Part shown: piece after piece, positions 48,392-60,725 of the stretch
How positions within the stretch are numbered: the stretch's first letter is position 1
How the letters are laid out: each line of letters begins with the position of its first letter
Source: Eucalyptus grandis
Lineage: Eukaryota; Streptophyta; Magnoliopsida; Myrtales; Myrtaceae
DNA: 64,000 bases
Reading direction: 5' to 3'
Assembly (NCBI RefSeq): GCF_016545825.1
Contig: NC_052616.1
Coordinates: 7,564,001-7,628,000, forward strand
Notes under the pieces: model-generated
Database searches by the model: none
Seen by the model: the letters and a program-made list of their open reading frames with translations, nothing else
What the model was told of the DNA's origin: nothing
Translations under genes and position numbers: made by a program

Positions 48392-49838
48392 TGTGACATC
48401 CTGGTTTTCGAGTCTGATTTCGATGAGATGAAATTGACTTTTCATCGACGCATTTATGGCCTTATTCTCGGAGAGCGCCCCTCACGAGATAAGTAGCCTA
48501 TCAAGTGAAACCATTAAGGGATTTTAACGCAATAAAGTTGAAAGTTCGACTAGGAATCGACTGCTCGACCATGTTGATTTGCAAGGATCATTACGACACT
48601 ATCAGAAATCGATCAGAGACCGGAGATAGGTCGATTCGATTGAGATATGTGATCAAAGTATGGGTGATTCCACCTGATTGCAAAATATTCGTCAATCGGC
48701 ACTAAACTGATTTTTCTATTGTTTTGGTACCCGATGCCGTAATTGATACCTCGAGATTTTCACGACAATCAAGAGTCGACAATGTGTCGAAGATGTACAA
48801 TGTGGCTCGAGATAAATCGATCACGGGTCAATTGCACCAAATATTCCTAAAAGTTATCTAGTAGACTAGGTCACGCTAAAAGCGCGCCGGATTGAAATTA
48901 ACCGCGAATTTGAACCTGATTTCAGAAATCGAAAGTTATGTCATATCATGAGCTATTTTAGGAACGTCGATTCATTCTCTGAAGATTTTTCAGAGATTTA
49001 GAGATTTTTTCGGAAAATCGGTTCGGACGTTGCGGAAAATTAGTGGAAATTCAGATTGGCTAAATCAATTTAGTGGAAATTCAGATTAGCTAAATCGATA
49101 GAAATTGAGACTTCTAAACTGAGCCTTTGAGTGTTGGGGACTTACAGAAAATTGTTCAGGCTGTTTCCTTGGCAAAATTGGACCTCAATTGGGAGATTTG
49201 AGTGAAGAATTGAAGTTAATATTGGTGAAATTCGGATTAAGGCATGAGGCAGCATCTTTGGCTTCAAAAATTGGATAATTGGTGGTTTATTTTGTGGATT
49301 ATAAGGAAATGAAAGTATTATGAAACATTAGGATATTTGTGAGGGGTTCGAGGGGACCAAGCAATTAATGGAAGGGATGGAATTGGTGGGCTCCCTCTTC
49401 GGCAGCTTCTTTAGCAAGTCAAGGCCGCCGCCCTCCTCCTTCTTGCGTTTCAATCCGTCGACCCCTTCTGCTTTTGGTCTTGCTTTCATTATTTGCTTTC
49501 TACCTCATCCCCATTTTCATTTATTCCTCACGCCTCTTCCCATCATCATCACCAATCCATCATCCAACGTCCACCAATTTCTCCACTCACTCTCTTCCTC
49601 GCAGCCACAGAAGCCCACGAACGAAGCCTCCATTGAGTCAAACTTCCTTGGCCTATTTTGGTTGTTGACTCCTCTTGCCGGGCATCCTTCAATCCACGAG
49701 ACTGCAGCTCCACCACTTCCTCTCTCTCTCGTTGAACCCTCTGCCATCTCACGTCCAAAGTTCCATCCCTCTTCTCCACCGAAATTCAACCCCAGCTGAA
49801 GACCACCGAAGCCATGAAACAGCTTCCGTTCATCCACC

Positions 49839-50229
49839 TGACGCAGAGAAAGCGATGCTTTGGAAAGAATTCCAAAAGATGGTGTTTATTTTGAATAATG
49901 AAGTGCCGATTACAATATCTTTAGCGCCTATTTATAAGAAGGTCGCCATCTAGAAAATAACAAAATAACTTAAATCTAGTAACAAATTTGAAAAGATATT
50001 GATAAACTAGAAAATCTAAAATCTAATAACAAATTAAAGAAACGATATTGATAAACCAGAATATTTCAGATAAACCAGAATATCTGAAATAAAGGGAAAC
50101 GCGTGAATCAAATATCGTAATCCCTTTTGCAATCTTGAAGATCACACAATCCTCTTTGATTTGTGGGACCGCCCGCTCTTATGACGCTCCATTGTTTCCC
50201 GAAAGGCATTTGCATATTGTTCTACATCG
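49839..50229 (-). repeat. 3' LTR of the gypsy element
   Basis: Minus-strand 3' LTR, 391 bp. Its outer end is intact (TGACGC at 49839 on plus) but its inner end reads ATCG where the other LTR has ATCA, a mutated terminus. A purine-rich GTGGAGGAGC just inside it is a plausible polypurine tract. Confidence 0.9.
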
Positions 50230-53200
50230 CTCCTCCACTTCGAAGAACTCGACCCCGAGTTATGATTAGGATAAAGAGGAGTATCTGAGGATGATACTCA
50301 AATAGGTCCGCTACATTGAATGTCGGGGAGATGTTGAGGTCACTAGGAAGATCAACAACATAGGCATTATCATTGATTTTCTTCACAATTCGACGGGGAC
50401 CAACTTTCTTGTGCTTCAGCTTGTTATATGTATCAACAGGAAACCGTTCCTTGCGGAGGTAGACCATTACTTCATCACCCTCAGCAAAGACCTTGAGGCG
50501 ACGATGTTTATCTGCAGCAACTTTGTAAACTGTAGTGGAAGCTTCTAGCTGTTGCTTCACACCCTCTTGTATCTCTTGTAATTTTGTTGCTAAGTTTTCA
50601 GCCGCAACACTATATCCTCGGGACTTTGGGCAAAGGCACGAGATCCAAGTGTATGTTATGGCGTTCGCCCGTAGATAACCTCAAACGGAGACTTGCCCGT
50701 GGAACGGTTGACAGTGTTGTTAAAAGCAAACTCAGCAGGAGCAAGATACCGGTCCCATTGCTTTGGCATGTCACTACAAAGACACCGAATAATATCCGCC
50801 ATAGTACGATTGACAACTTCAGTTTGCCCATCGGTTTGAGGATGAAAGGAACTGCTATACTGCAAATCCGTCCCAAATAAACGCCTGGGTCCTCCAAAAA
50901 TGACTAAGGAATTTGGTATCACGATCGAGGTGATAGTTTTTGGAACACCATGCAAACGAACTACTTCTCGAAAAAATAAACTCGCTACATGAGAAGCATC
51001 GAAGTCTTCTTGCAAGGGATAAAGTGTGCCATCTTTGTAAACCTGTCCACTACCACAAAACAGAATCCATACCTCGTTGGGTTCGAGGAAGCCCCAACAC
51101 GAAATCCATTGAAATGTCTATCCAAGGTCCGAAGGAATAGGTAGAGGGGTGTAAAGTCCGGTGTTCGAGAATGGCCTTTCGCGTCGACAAATGTAGCACT
51201 TTCTCACAAATCGTCCAACGTCCCGTTTCAATTGAGGCCAATAATACCACTCCTCAACTAAGGCAACGGTTTTATCTCGCCCACAATGTCCTCCAAGGGA
51301 GCCACCATGCAGCTCTCGAATAAGTTGTTCCCGCAAAGAGCTTCGAGGAATGCACAACCCGTTGCCAAAGAATAAAAATTTGTCCCGAACGATCATGTCA
51401 CCGTGAGAACCTGTCTCAAAACATTTTTCCCAAATTTCCTGAAAATCTTCATCATCGGCATAAAGAGCACAAAGGTGGTCAAAGCCCACAACGCCGGTGC
51501 GCATGGTGACAAGTGTTGCAGCACGACGGCTAAGTGCATCGCCGACTTTGTTCAAGTGGCCCGCCTTGTGTCGAAGCACGAAATTGAATTGCTCCAAAAA
51601 GGAGACCCATCGTCCATGCATTCGATTTAGATGTCTTTGGCTCTTAATATATTTGAGTGCCCGATGGTCAGTGTTAAGGACAAACTCATGTTGATAAAGA
51701 TAGGGCTGCCAATGCTTGATAGCTCGTACTACAGCAAAGTACTCTTGCTCATAAGTAGACCATCGCTTGCGAACATCATTAAGTTTCTCGCTAAAATAAG
51801 CAATAGGCTTACCTTCCCCGGAAAGAACAGCACCAATTCCTACACTAGAAGCATCACAGTCTAGTTCGAATACCTTTTCAAAATTCGGGAGCATCAGTAT
51901 TGGTGCCGTGGAAAGTTTTTCCTTGATGAGAGCAAAGCTGGCTTCGTCACCCCAATGAAATTTTCCTTTCTTCAAGCACTCGGTAATCGGAGCCATAATA
52001 GAACTGAAATTCCGAATAAAGCGTCGGTAGAATGTCGCAAGCCCGTGGAAGCTACGCGCCTCCCAACGGTTTGGGGAGTCGGCGATCGCGGATGGTAGCT
52101 ACCTTTTCTGCATCAACTTGAAGGCCTTCGCTCCGACAATATATCCCAAGAAGCGAAGTCGATCAGTCATGAAGCTACACTTCTTCAAATTAATGTACAA
52201 TTGGTTCGCCTCGCAAGGCCGATAAGACGTCCCTTAGATGCTCCATATGTTGTTGGTCATCGAGACTATATATGAGAATGTCATCAAAGTAGACCACCAC
52301 AAATTTGCCAATAAAAGGTTTAAGAACTTGAGTCATCAAACGCATGAAGGTGCTAGGCGCGTTCGTGAGGCCAAACGACATGACAAGCCATTCATACAAA
52401 CCTTCACTTGTTTTAAAGGCTGTTTTCCATTCATCGCCTGGGCAGATGCGTACTTGGTGGTATCCGCTACGTAGATCAATCTTTGTAAAGACCTTTGATC
52501 CCGCAAGCCGGTCGAGCATGTCATCCAAGCGAGGGATTAGGAATCGGTACTTGACAGTAATCCGATTAATTGCCCGGCTATCAACGCACATACGCATGCT
52601 TCCATCTTTCTTCGGAGTGAGGAGTGCGGGTGCATAAGGGCTCATGCTTTCGCGCAAGAAGCCTTTTGAAGCAGCTCTCCCACTTGGTCTTGCAAAATCT
52701 GGTTCTCCTTCGGGATTCATCCGGTAGTGCGGCAAATTAGGGAGGCTCGCTCCTGGAAGAAAGTCAATCTCATGTTGGATATCCCTCAAGGGTGGTAATC
52801 CAACAGGTAGATCCTCCGGAATAACATCGCTGAATGCCCTCAATAAGGGTTGAAGAGCCACCGGAATTGGAATAATGGCTTCTTGATTACCTTTCTCCAC
52901 AATCATATACATGCCCTCACGTTTACGAACGTTTAGCATAATTCCTGCACTTTGCTTCTTTGGGGCCCGGGAGTGTTACTCATCGGCTTCAAAATAATTT
53001 TCGTCTTTTCCACACAAAGAATATGTGTTCTCACGAGCTCTATGAGTGATATCAACATCGTATTGCCATGGTCGCCCCAATAGGACATGACATGCATCCA
53101 TCTCCACTACATCACAAATTATGGTGTCCTTATAGGACTTTCCAATTGAAATAGGTAAATGACATACCAAGCGTCACCTTGAGTTCGGCCCCTTTACGAA

Positions 53201-54612
53201 TCCACCCGATTGTATAAGGGAGGGATGTAACTCTGTCTTTAGTTGTAGATGGTCCACCAAAGCCTTGGACACTATGTTCTCACAACTTCCGCTATCGATG
53301 ATGACATCGCAAACTTTGCCGTTGACGGTACAACGGGCACGAAAAAGACTATTCCGCTGCGTGTCTTCTCTTCGCGGAGCGAGCAACATCTCCTAACAAC
53401 GCAATTGACATGCTCGCCCTCCTCATCCTCCACTTCTTCCTCATCAATCCAGTCATCTTCGTAAATGTCATCGTCGTGCACAACAACATTGGCCATCTTC
53501 CGCCGTGGACAATCACTCGAACGATGTGCTACTTCGTTACACTTGTAGCATTTGATTGGTGGTGGCTTAGCGTATGGGTTCTGGGCACTCTGATTGGCGT
53601 TACGATTGTTTGCGATGACTGGTTCCTTGCGCACCCCAGTACTACTTCCCGGAGTTTGGTTCATAGTGTTGGTTTGCTGGTTGGAGGATTCTGAAACATC
53701 TAGTTGTCTCCCCTTTCCAGATAATCCTCGAGCGGAATAATTGTTAGCCCGATTAATGGGGCTAGTTCTCTCTAATTGCATCTCAACCTTTCGGGCCATC
53801 TCTTGAGCATCCTCAACAGAGAACAAACGATGTAGCGAAACACGATCTTGAATATTAAGTCGCAAACCATTAATGTACCTCGCAGTTTGTTGTGCCTCCG
53901 ACTCAGCCAGGTTGTTACGGGCGGAAAGTCAGAGAAACTCCTCCGTGTAAGCTTGGACTAATCGGCTTAGCTGCTTACAATTTTGAAATTGTTGAAATAA
54001 TTATTGCTCATAATCGGTTGGGAGGAACCGAACCTTCAACATTTCCTTCATCCGATTCCATGTTCGGATGGGAGCTTTTCCTTGTCGACGTCGGGTCAGT
54101 TGCGTTTGCTCCCACCACGCTGAGGCACCGCCCTTCAATTTGTATGCCACCAATTTTACTTGGCGATCCTCTTCAATCTCCATGGCATCAAAGAATTTCG
54201 ACTTCCCAAAGCCAATCCAAAAAGTCTTCAATATTCAAATTGCCATTAAAGGTCGGAAGGTCAACCTTAAGTTGATATTGCTCGGGGTCTCGTCGATATC
54301 CCCGGTTCCGATGGCCTCCACGAATAGGCCGATCCAGAACTCTTCTTCTCCTTCGAGTCCTCGACATAGGCTTGTCGCCTCGTCGGGATTTGCCCCCACG
54401 TTCCATAGCTACTTCCGGGTCGCGAGCTGCCCGATCATGTTCAGCCGAAGAACACCGGGTATGGGGTTGGTAGACAAACGCTGGATGGCGACAAGTAATT
54501 CTTGAAACCTCCGTTCGGTTTGCTCCGCAAATTGGTTGAACTCATCCCGTGTAATAGGCTCGTTTCTGCGGCCTTCAGCTACGGGGAGATTGACATTAAT
54601 GTTATTAGCCAT
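50222..54612 (-). pseudogene. gag-pol region of the gypsy element, interrupted
   Basis: gag starts at 54612 (MANNIN...) and runs in shifting frames to about 53270, with a retrotransposon capsid segment (about 54000-54240) and a zinc knuckle CYKCNEVAHRSSDC near 53520. Protease: DVIIDSGS near 53300. Reverse transcriptase: 52190-52939, with YFDDILIYS; its frame is lost near 52205. RNase H: 51600-51900, with [11 protein letters not shown]. Integrase: zinc-binding H-H-C-C segment near 51190-51310 and catalytic core 50656-51250, also broken near 51050. The C-terminal segment, 50222-50560, ends within the 3' LTR; no chromodomain is seen. Several frameshifts make one functional polyprotein unlikely. 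Confidence 0.85.
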
Positions 54613-54629
54613 CGTCACAGGAGAAACCT

Positions 54630-54641
54630 GCTCTGATACCA
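54630..54641 (-). other. Primer-binding site (initiator tRNA-Met)
   Basis: Minus strand TGGTATCAGAGC, two bases inside the 5' LTR, complementary to the 3' end of plant initiator tRNA-Met. It fixes the element's orientation. Confidence 0.9.
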
Positions 54642-54643
54642 AA

Positions 54644-55034
54644 TGACGCAAAGAAAGCGATGCTTTGGAAAGAATTCCAAAAGATGGTGTTTATTTTGAA
54701 TAATGAAGTGCCGATTACAATATCTTTGGCGCCTATTTATAAGAAGGTCGCCATCTAGAAAATAACAAAATAACTTAAATCTAGTAACAAATTTGAAAAG
54801 ATATTGATAAACTAGAAAATCTAAAATCTAATAACAAATTAAAGAAACGATATTGATAAACCAGAATATTTCAGATAAACCAGAATATCTGAAATAAAGG
54901 GAAACGCGTGAATCAAATATTGTAATCCCTTTTGCAATCTTGAAGATCACACAATCCTCTTTAATTTGTGGGACCGCCCGCTCTTATGACGCTCCATTGT
55001 TTCCAGAAAGGCATTTGCATATTGTTCTACATCA
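54644..55034 (-). repeat. 5' LTR of the gypsy element
   Basis: 391 bp, same length as its partner. It begins TGATGTAGAACA on the minus strand and ends TGCGTCA. Confidence 0.9.
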
Positions 55035-57129
55035 CCACCGAGCTCCCATCTCTTCACGTGCTGCCTACCACTCCACGCCAGCGCCGTTTGAAGACCGAGC
55101 AAACCAACGCCTCCACTATTTCCATTTGTCTAGCAACCGAATCTACACGTCCCAGCTTCTTCGGTCAAAACCCCAAGTCGAAGCCCTTCCATCGTCAACC
55201 GAAGCCATCCCACGAATCGTCCAGCAGCTTCGGTCTTTTTCAGCTCGTGGATCAGCCGCAACAAAGCCCGCAGCACATCCAACCTGTTCTCAGCCCAGTT
55301 GAAGTCTTCAAGTCCAGCAAGTGTCTTCGGCCCATTGGATTTCGGCCCATCCAAATAAGCCCAACAAGAGCGAAGCCCGCAATTTTGAGGCCCAAGCCCG
55401 CGAAGTCAGCCCGCTTCAAGCCCGGTCCAATTCAAAAGCAAATCTCAGCTTGGGCTGAGATTTGTTGGGCCTGTTTTAGGCCCGGCCCGAGTGTTCACCG
55501 ATGCTGCCAAAAATTCGAATTTCAACCACCATCGCGCCGTCGTCGCAATGAACTGGTTTCCACAATTAACCGGTGAGTTTATTTACTAAACTCCTCTTAG
55601 TAGGCTAATGACGTCTAAGGGGTCCTTAGATTTATTTAATTAGGAATTAAGTGGTTAGTTAGATTAATTTAGTGATTTAACTATGCAATTATGCATGTTA
55701 GGTGGTTAGATTAGATTAAGTGAGGCCTAGATAAATGTGTTATTTATCTAGAAGAGTTCGGGAATTTTCCGGGTCCATATTGGTATTTAATTTAGTGATT
55801 TTGGCCTAGGTTGGCATTTTAGTATTTAAATTGATTTATTTAATTAATTTCAGAAATTATTTAATTATTAATTATTTTTGGGAAATTAATCCAAGATAGC
55901 CGGTGACCGGAATTGCGTGCTGATTGCAATGGTGTGTTCAATTTCTGCAATTGGATGTTAATTTGTGCAAATTGAGTACTGATTGGAAATTTGAGTATTC
56001 AATTCCAAAAATTATGAATTTCGATATTTATTCAGAAAATCTCGGGTGTCGGGTTTTAACACCAAAAATAATTTTATACTCTATATAAACCAGTGGGGTT
56101 TTAAATTGGAGAATATCAGTTTTAAAATAGTTGTGTACCCAAACACAACTATTTTACTGTGTATTTCTAATACGAAGAAAATAGACCAGGTTCACTATTT
56201 TAATTGAGACATTTGAGTGCAATGCACAGTGTCCTGGGCCGAAATTGATTGGTCATGTGTTGGTTAAGAGAAACCGTCCTAGGCTGTTAAGCCGTACGTT
56301 ACCCATTCATTGGGACTCGGGTCGTAGTAGATTCTAGACCTACGCCCCTTCGGGGAAACCGTCTAATTGAGAGACGTTGCCATGCTCAAAGGAGGTGAGA
56401 CAACGCTTGGCAATGCCAGAAGACCGCCAATTTTGGAGTTGGCCGTACCCTTAAGAGGTGTAATTAACAATTGGAACGCATGATTGTTGAGTTTGATGCA
56501 CCTAATTATGACACCAAAATTGTGTGACATGGAACAGGTTCCTTGTGATTAATTGAATTGATGAGGTGTTCCGATTGTTATGTGCATTGATTATATGCAT
56601 TGCGTATGAACTGTGCTGACCTGCAGGAAGGAACTGAGGCGAGGTAAGTTCCTTGTTCTAATTGTGTGGTTGTGTGACTAGAATGCCCTGAAGCGTATTT
56701 CCCACCTAATCGGGGTTTAGTCGGTGGACTTGCTGAAACATTGTCCCACTGGTTATTGAATAACTATTTTTAGGTCCTTAGAAGGTGGTCGTGGAAGACC
56801 AATGTCTCGAAGTCTGAGGAGGAGAAGTATGGAGAATCGGTGGATATGTCCTATCAGTATGTCGTAGGACAACCTCTTGTGAGAGCCGACCTTTTTGTAG
56901 GCTTTCGACTAAACTCATTTTGTGCCTGAATCTCGTTATTTATAAAAGTGTGCTTTTATGAATTGATATCCTACTTTTCTATCCCGAAATGATTATTGTC
57001 AAGGGATTTATTTTCGCTTCCGCATGTGCTTAAAAATCAATGGGCCGGCGACTCGTCCTGGGAAGTCGCAAGATTTTATCGACCAAAGAGAGATGGGCAC
57101 GCGCTCGGGGTTCGGGGCGTGACATGGAG

Positions 57130-57745
57130 TACATACGTTCCGGCAACCTCAGCTCGGCCACAGCAATGAGCGGGATCTTCTTCATCCCGTTGTGTGATGG
57201 GTTCGACAAAACATCAATATGCGCACTCGTGAGCCATAGTCATCCAACATATAAGTCAACATTGTGCCTCAGATATAAGGATCTTACACCTGACTAAAGC
57301 TTGAACAATCAGATATTGACCCCGCTAAAAGCTTTCATGTCACCAATCATTCTATGTATGTCACATTCAATGAACTTGTCTGAGACAAGCACCTGTGTTC
57401 TAGTTCAAATATCACTATACCTAATGACTTGTGACTCATCATCCCCTCAAATATCCAGTATTGAACGGTGAAACTTGAAAACACATCAGTCTCAACAGGA
57501 TTATCAATATCCTCTCAATGATCCATAGACCGGGAACTATTTAAAGATTCAGCATAACTGTAAACCCGTCACATATATTCTTAATACCTTAAGAATAAAT
57601 TCAATCATAAGTGATATTATGGACTCATTCATGTAAATTGAACGAATGAAAACTTATTTACAATTAAATAATCCCCAACATATAACTATTACATGGTTGC
57701 TTTAGGGCATATAGCTAACATTAAAAGAGACATCATTGCTTGCAC
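57130..57745. other. Spacer between X3 and chimera copy 4
   Basis: No gene recognised. From about 57715 it matches the immediate 3' flank of the other chimera copies. Confidence 0.5.
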
Positions 57746-60431
57746 TCAAAGTGAGGCATCTGCCCAAAACCCCAAGCATCCAGGCGAGACCTTCCGATCA
57801 ATACTGCGTAGGGACTGTGGCATCTTCAAGGGGAGTTTGTGAAGCTTTGCCTTTGCCTTTAAGTTCAAAACGGCCATTGCCTCTTCAATCGAAGGCCGAG
57901 AAGTAGCAATGGGATGAGCACACCACAGCCCCGCAATCATCAAGGCCTCCGCTTGTTTCTTGTCAAAATCCTTGCCCAGCCTCTCGTCCACCGCATGGAC
58001 CAACTTCTTGGGCCCATATTGCTTCCATAACCACTCTACGAGACCTATTGGGTCTCGATTCGAGTCGATGACTCTTCTCCCGGAACCTATTTCCAAAAGG
58101 ACGACTCCAAAACTGTAGATATCGGTTTCCTTACTTGCCTTACCAAATATATAGTATTCCGGAGCCACGTAGCCCCGTGTTCCTATCAATTCAGTTGTTT
58201 TTGGCCCTCTAGCGTGGTCTACTAGCCTAGCCAATCCGAAGTCTCCCAATTTGGCGTTGAACTTTTCATCAAGCATGGTATTGCTAGATTTGATATCCCT
58301 ATGGATCACACATTGATCACATTGTTCATGCAAGTAGTACACTGCCGAGGCCAATCCTAGAGCGATGTTGTACCTCCTTTCCCACGTCAACAAGGATCTA
58401 CCTTTAAACAGATGATCCTCCAAGCTACCTTCTCTCATGAATTCGTAAACCAAGATAAATTTATTTGCCTCGTGACAATAGCCTGTAAGTGGCGTTAAGT
58501 TTCTGTGCCTAAGTTGGCCTAACGTCATCACCTCGGATTTGTACTCTTTTATCCCTTGGTGCGAATCAGAGTTTATTATCTTCACGGCGACTTGTGTGCG
58601 AGCGTCTCTTAAGTGCCCTTCGTACACGACGCCAAAACCTCCTTTTCCCAGAATCTTGCCACCTGCAGTGGCGATCATCAACTCTTCATAGGAGAACTTC
58701 TTCGGTCCACTAAACTTTTCAAACTCCATGTCTATGGTTAATTCCAAGCTATGGTCGCCTTCTTCTCCACCTCTCTCGGTCTCGGTTTCGTTCTCCTCGG
58801 TCACGTTCGGTCCCTTTATACACACTTCACCACTCGCACCCGCCGCCTGTATGGCCCCATGCTCGTCCAAAATCGCCATCTCCTGCCCCACGGGTCTCCC
58901 AACCGACCCAGGCTTATGCTCGCCATCTTCGGGCAAGGGGTTTGCAGCCATCAGGTGAGTAGCATCTGTCATTGCATAAGCCTCGAGCACAGGGGCACCA
59001 AATGCCTCCTCGAGCCGAGCCCTGATAGAGGGCGCGGGTGATGCGCTGCAGCTTGTTACGAATCGAAGCTTCGGGTAAGCCGGCTCCTGCTTTCTGAGGT
59101 GGCACTTCAGGATTTTCTTGTGGAATATAGCGTCTGCTGTGTACCACGTGGCATTGTATGAAATCATATCTGCCCAAAATGTGGGCGCCGAGAACTTAAC
59201 AGCTGCTGGGAGGGCCACGGCAGCTCCAGCAGCTAAAGAGCTCAATAGTCCAGCAACTAAGCCGTGCACACGGAACAATGGAAGCACAATCACGGTAGAG
59301 TCTGACTCTGTTAGTTTGTACACCCACTTGATGTTCTGAACTGATGAAGCCAAATTGCGCTGAGTAAGCAGCAAGCGTTTGGGATGACTCACAGTGCCGG
59401 ACGTGTGCAACAAAAGAGCTACATCCGAGGGATCGTTCACGACTTTGGACATTGAGACAAGGCTCGGCTTTATGCCAGTCGAAGAGAGAGTGATTCTGGA
59501 ATCGGCAGAGTGAAGCTTGGCGGTTAGGCGGGGGATGTTAAGCTTGGAAGCAGCGTCTTGAGCCCGTTGGTTTTCTTCTTGTGGTGTCAATAGGAGCTTC
59601 GATCCAGAGTAGGAAAGGTAGAACTCGAACTCCTTAGCTGTGTAGATGGGGTTGAGCGGAGCTGCCGTGGCTCGACAACGGATTACTGCCAGAAACAGGA
59701 TCACAAACTGCAAAACAAACACATTTTCCAATCAGCAAAGTATCACGCTAGTCCCCGCGGAATGGAGATAATACACATGTATTTGCAGAATATGCCGACA
59801 ACTAGTTTGTCGCCTTTTGATTTCATTAAAACCATCCATCTCCTTGATAAGCTTCGACTTGTTTTGCGATGAATCGATGCTTGTACATCCCAAAAAACAA
59901 ACCTTTGGACACGACAGAAGACGCTCTTCATGCTCTTCCCAATTCAATTTGTTCTTGTTCAATTCGCACCACGCGCTCACAGAAATTTCATGCCTTAGAT
60001 GCTATTTTTTCAGTAGAAATCGACACCATTTCCGTTGCTCTGTTCTCAAAGTACTGTAAAACTCAAAGAAACATTTTTTTTCCAAGCTATTTCCTAGTCG
60101 ATCTTTCACAAGTCATCAATCTCATCATGAGGAATATATCGTCACCGTGATCTTCCAGATATTACATTCTTGAATTTAAATAGCATTATCCGTGCTCGCA
60201 GACAGACTCGAGATGATCCAAACATACCTCAACAGTGTTGGGGAAAGCAAGTGCGACGACGTCACCGGCACCGACACCAGAGGCGGCAAGCAGCGTGGCG
60301 GTGTGGTCAACAAGCTTCTGCAGCTGCGCATGCGTCAGGTCGACCTCCCCGCAGGTGGAGACGGCTGTCCTGTCGGGGAAATCCGATGCCACCTTCTTCA
60401 ACAGGCCCGTGAGCGCAAGTTCCTCCCCCAT
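57746..60431 (-). CDS. Chimera copy 4: AAE3-like adenylating domain fused to LecRK-type kinase
   Basis: Exons 60228-60431 (68 codons, MGEELALTGLL...) and 57746-59707; intron 520 bp; 721 residues. Of the four copies it keeps the best phosphate loop, HTSGTVSHPKR (169-179), but still has Arg for the PKG glycine. The YAMTE motif is YAMTD. The synthetase part continues through GEVCIKGPNVTE (about 361-372), where the kinase juxtamembrane segment takes over after a short Glu/Thr-rich join: TIDMEFEKFSGPKK. Kinase: FSYEEL 406-411, GKGGFG 422-427, Lys444, HRD 537-539, DFG 557-559, GTRGYVAPEY. The C-terminal hinge-and-lid domain of AAE3 is absent. No lectin, signal or membrane segment. A YqgF exon 5 relic lies about 300 bp upstream. 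Confidence 0.87.
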
Positions 60432-60725
60432 CGCTAAATACAGAGAACCAATAGACAGAACCGGCCGGAACCGATCGCGATTCCGGTTGAAGACAACACC
60501 ACAATCGCTTGGCGAGACTAAGAACCAAAGATATAGCGAGAGCACGATTCCCACGAAGGAGAATGGGGAAACCGAGAGCGTTCGATGACGGAGGAGGAGC
60601 GTGGAGGGTTCGTATGCATATGCGATGGAGACAAGACGTGAGGGAGGGAGGGTAGCTGGAAGAATCGAGGTGGCTTCGCGGCCAGTGCGAGCTTGGTGAA
60701 GGTGACGACTGGGATTTAACGGGTC

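Larger units (their letters stand above)
49839..55034 (-). mobile_element. Ty3/gypsy LTR retrotransposon, complete structure, nested in X3
   Basis: Two 391-bp LTRs (49839-50229 and 54644-55034), an exact CCACC target duplication (49834-49838, 55035-55039), an initiator-Met primer-binding site and a gag-pol interior on the minus strand. The domain order protease, reverse transcriptase, RNase H, integrase is the Ty3/gypsy order. The LTRs differ at six positions that I can count by eye, so insertion was recent. The coding region carries frame breaks, so it is probably not autonomous. Confidence 0.95.
48392..57124 (+). mobile_element. LTR-like element X3 (about 3.5 kb) carrying a nested gypsy element
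   Basis: Starts TGTGACATCCTGG and ends GGTTCGGGGCGTGACA, with exact TGGAG duplications at 48387-48391 and 57125-57129. Removing the nested 49839-55039 segment leaves about 3.53 kb, the size class of X1 and X2, with which it shares 3'-terminal blocks (TTCGCTTCCGCATGTGC, CGACTCGTCCTGGGA). It shows no coding of its own. Probably a solo LTR of the same family. Confidence 0.8.

Noticed and set aside
49368..49837. 143-codon open frame in element X3
   Set aside because: Low-complexity Ser/Pro composition within an LTR-like element and open on both strands.
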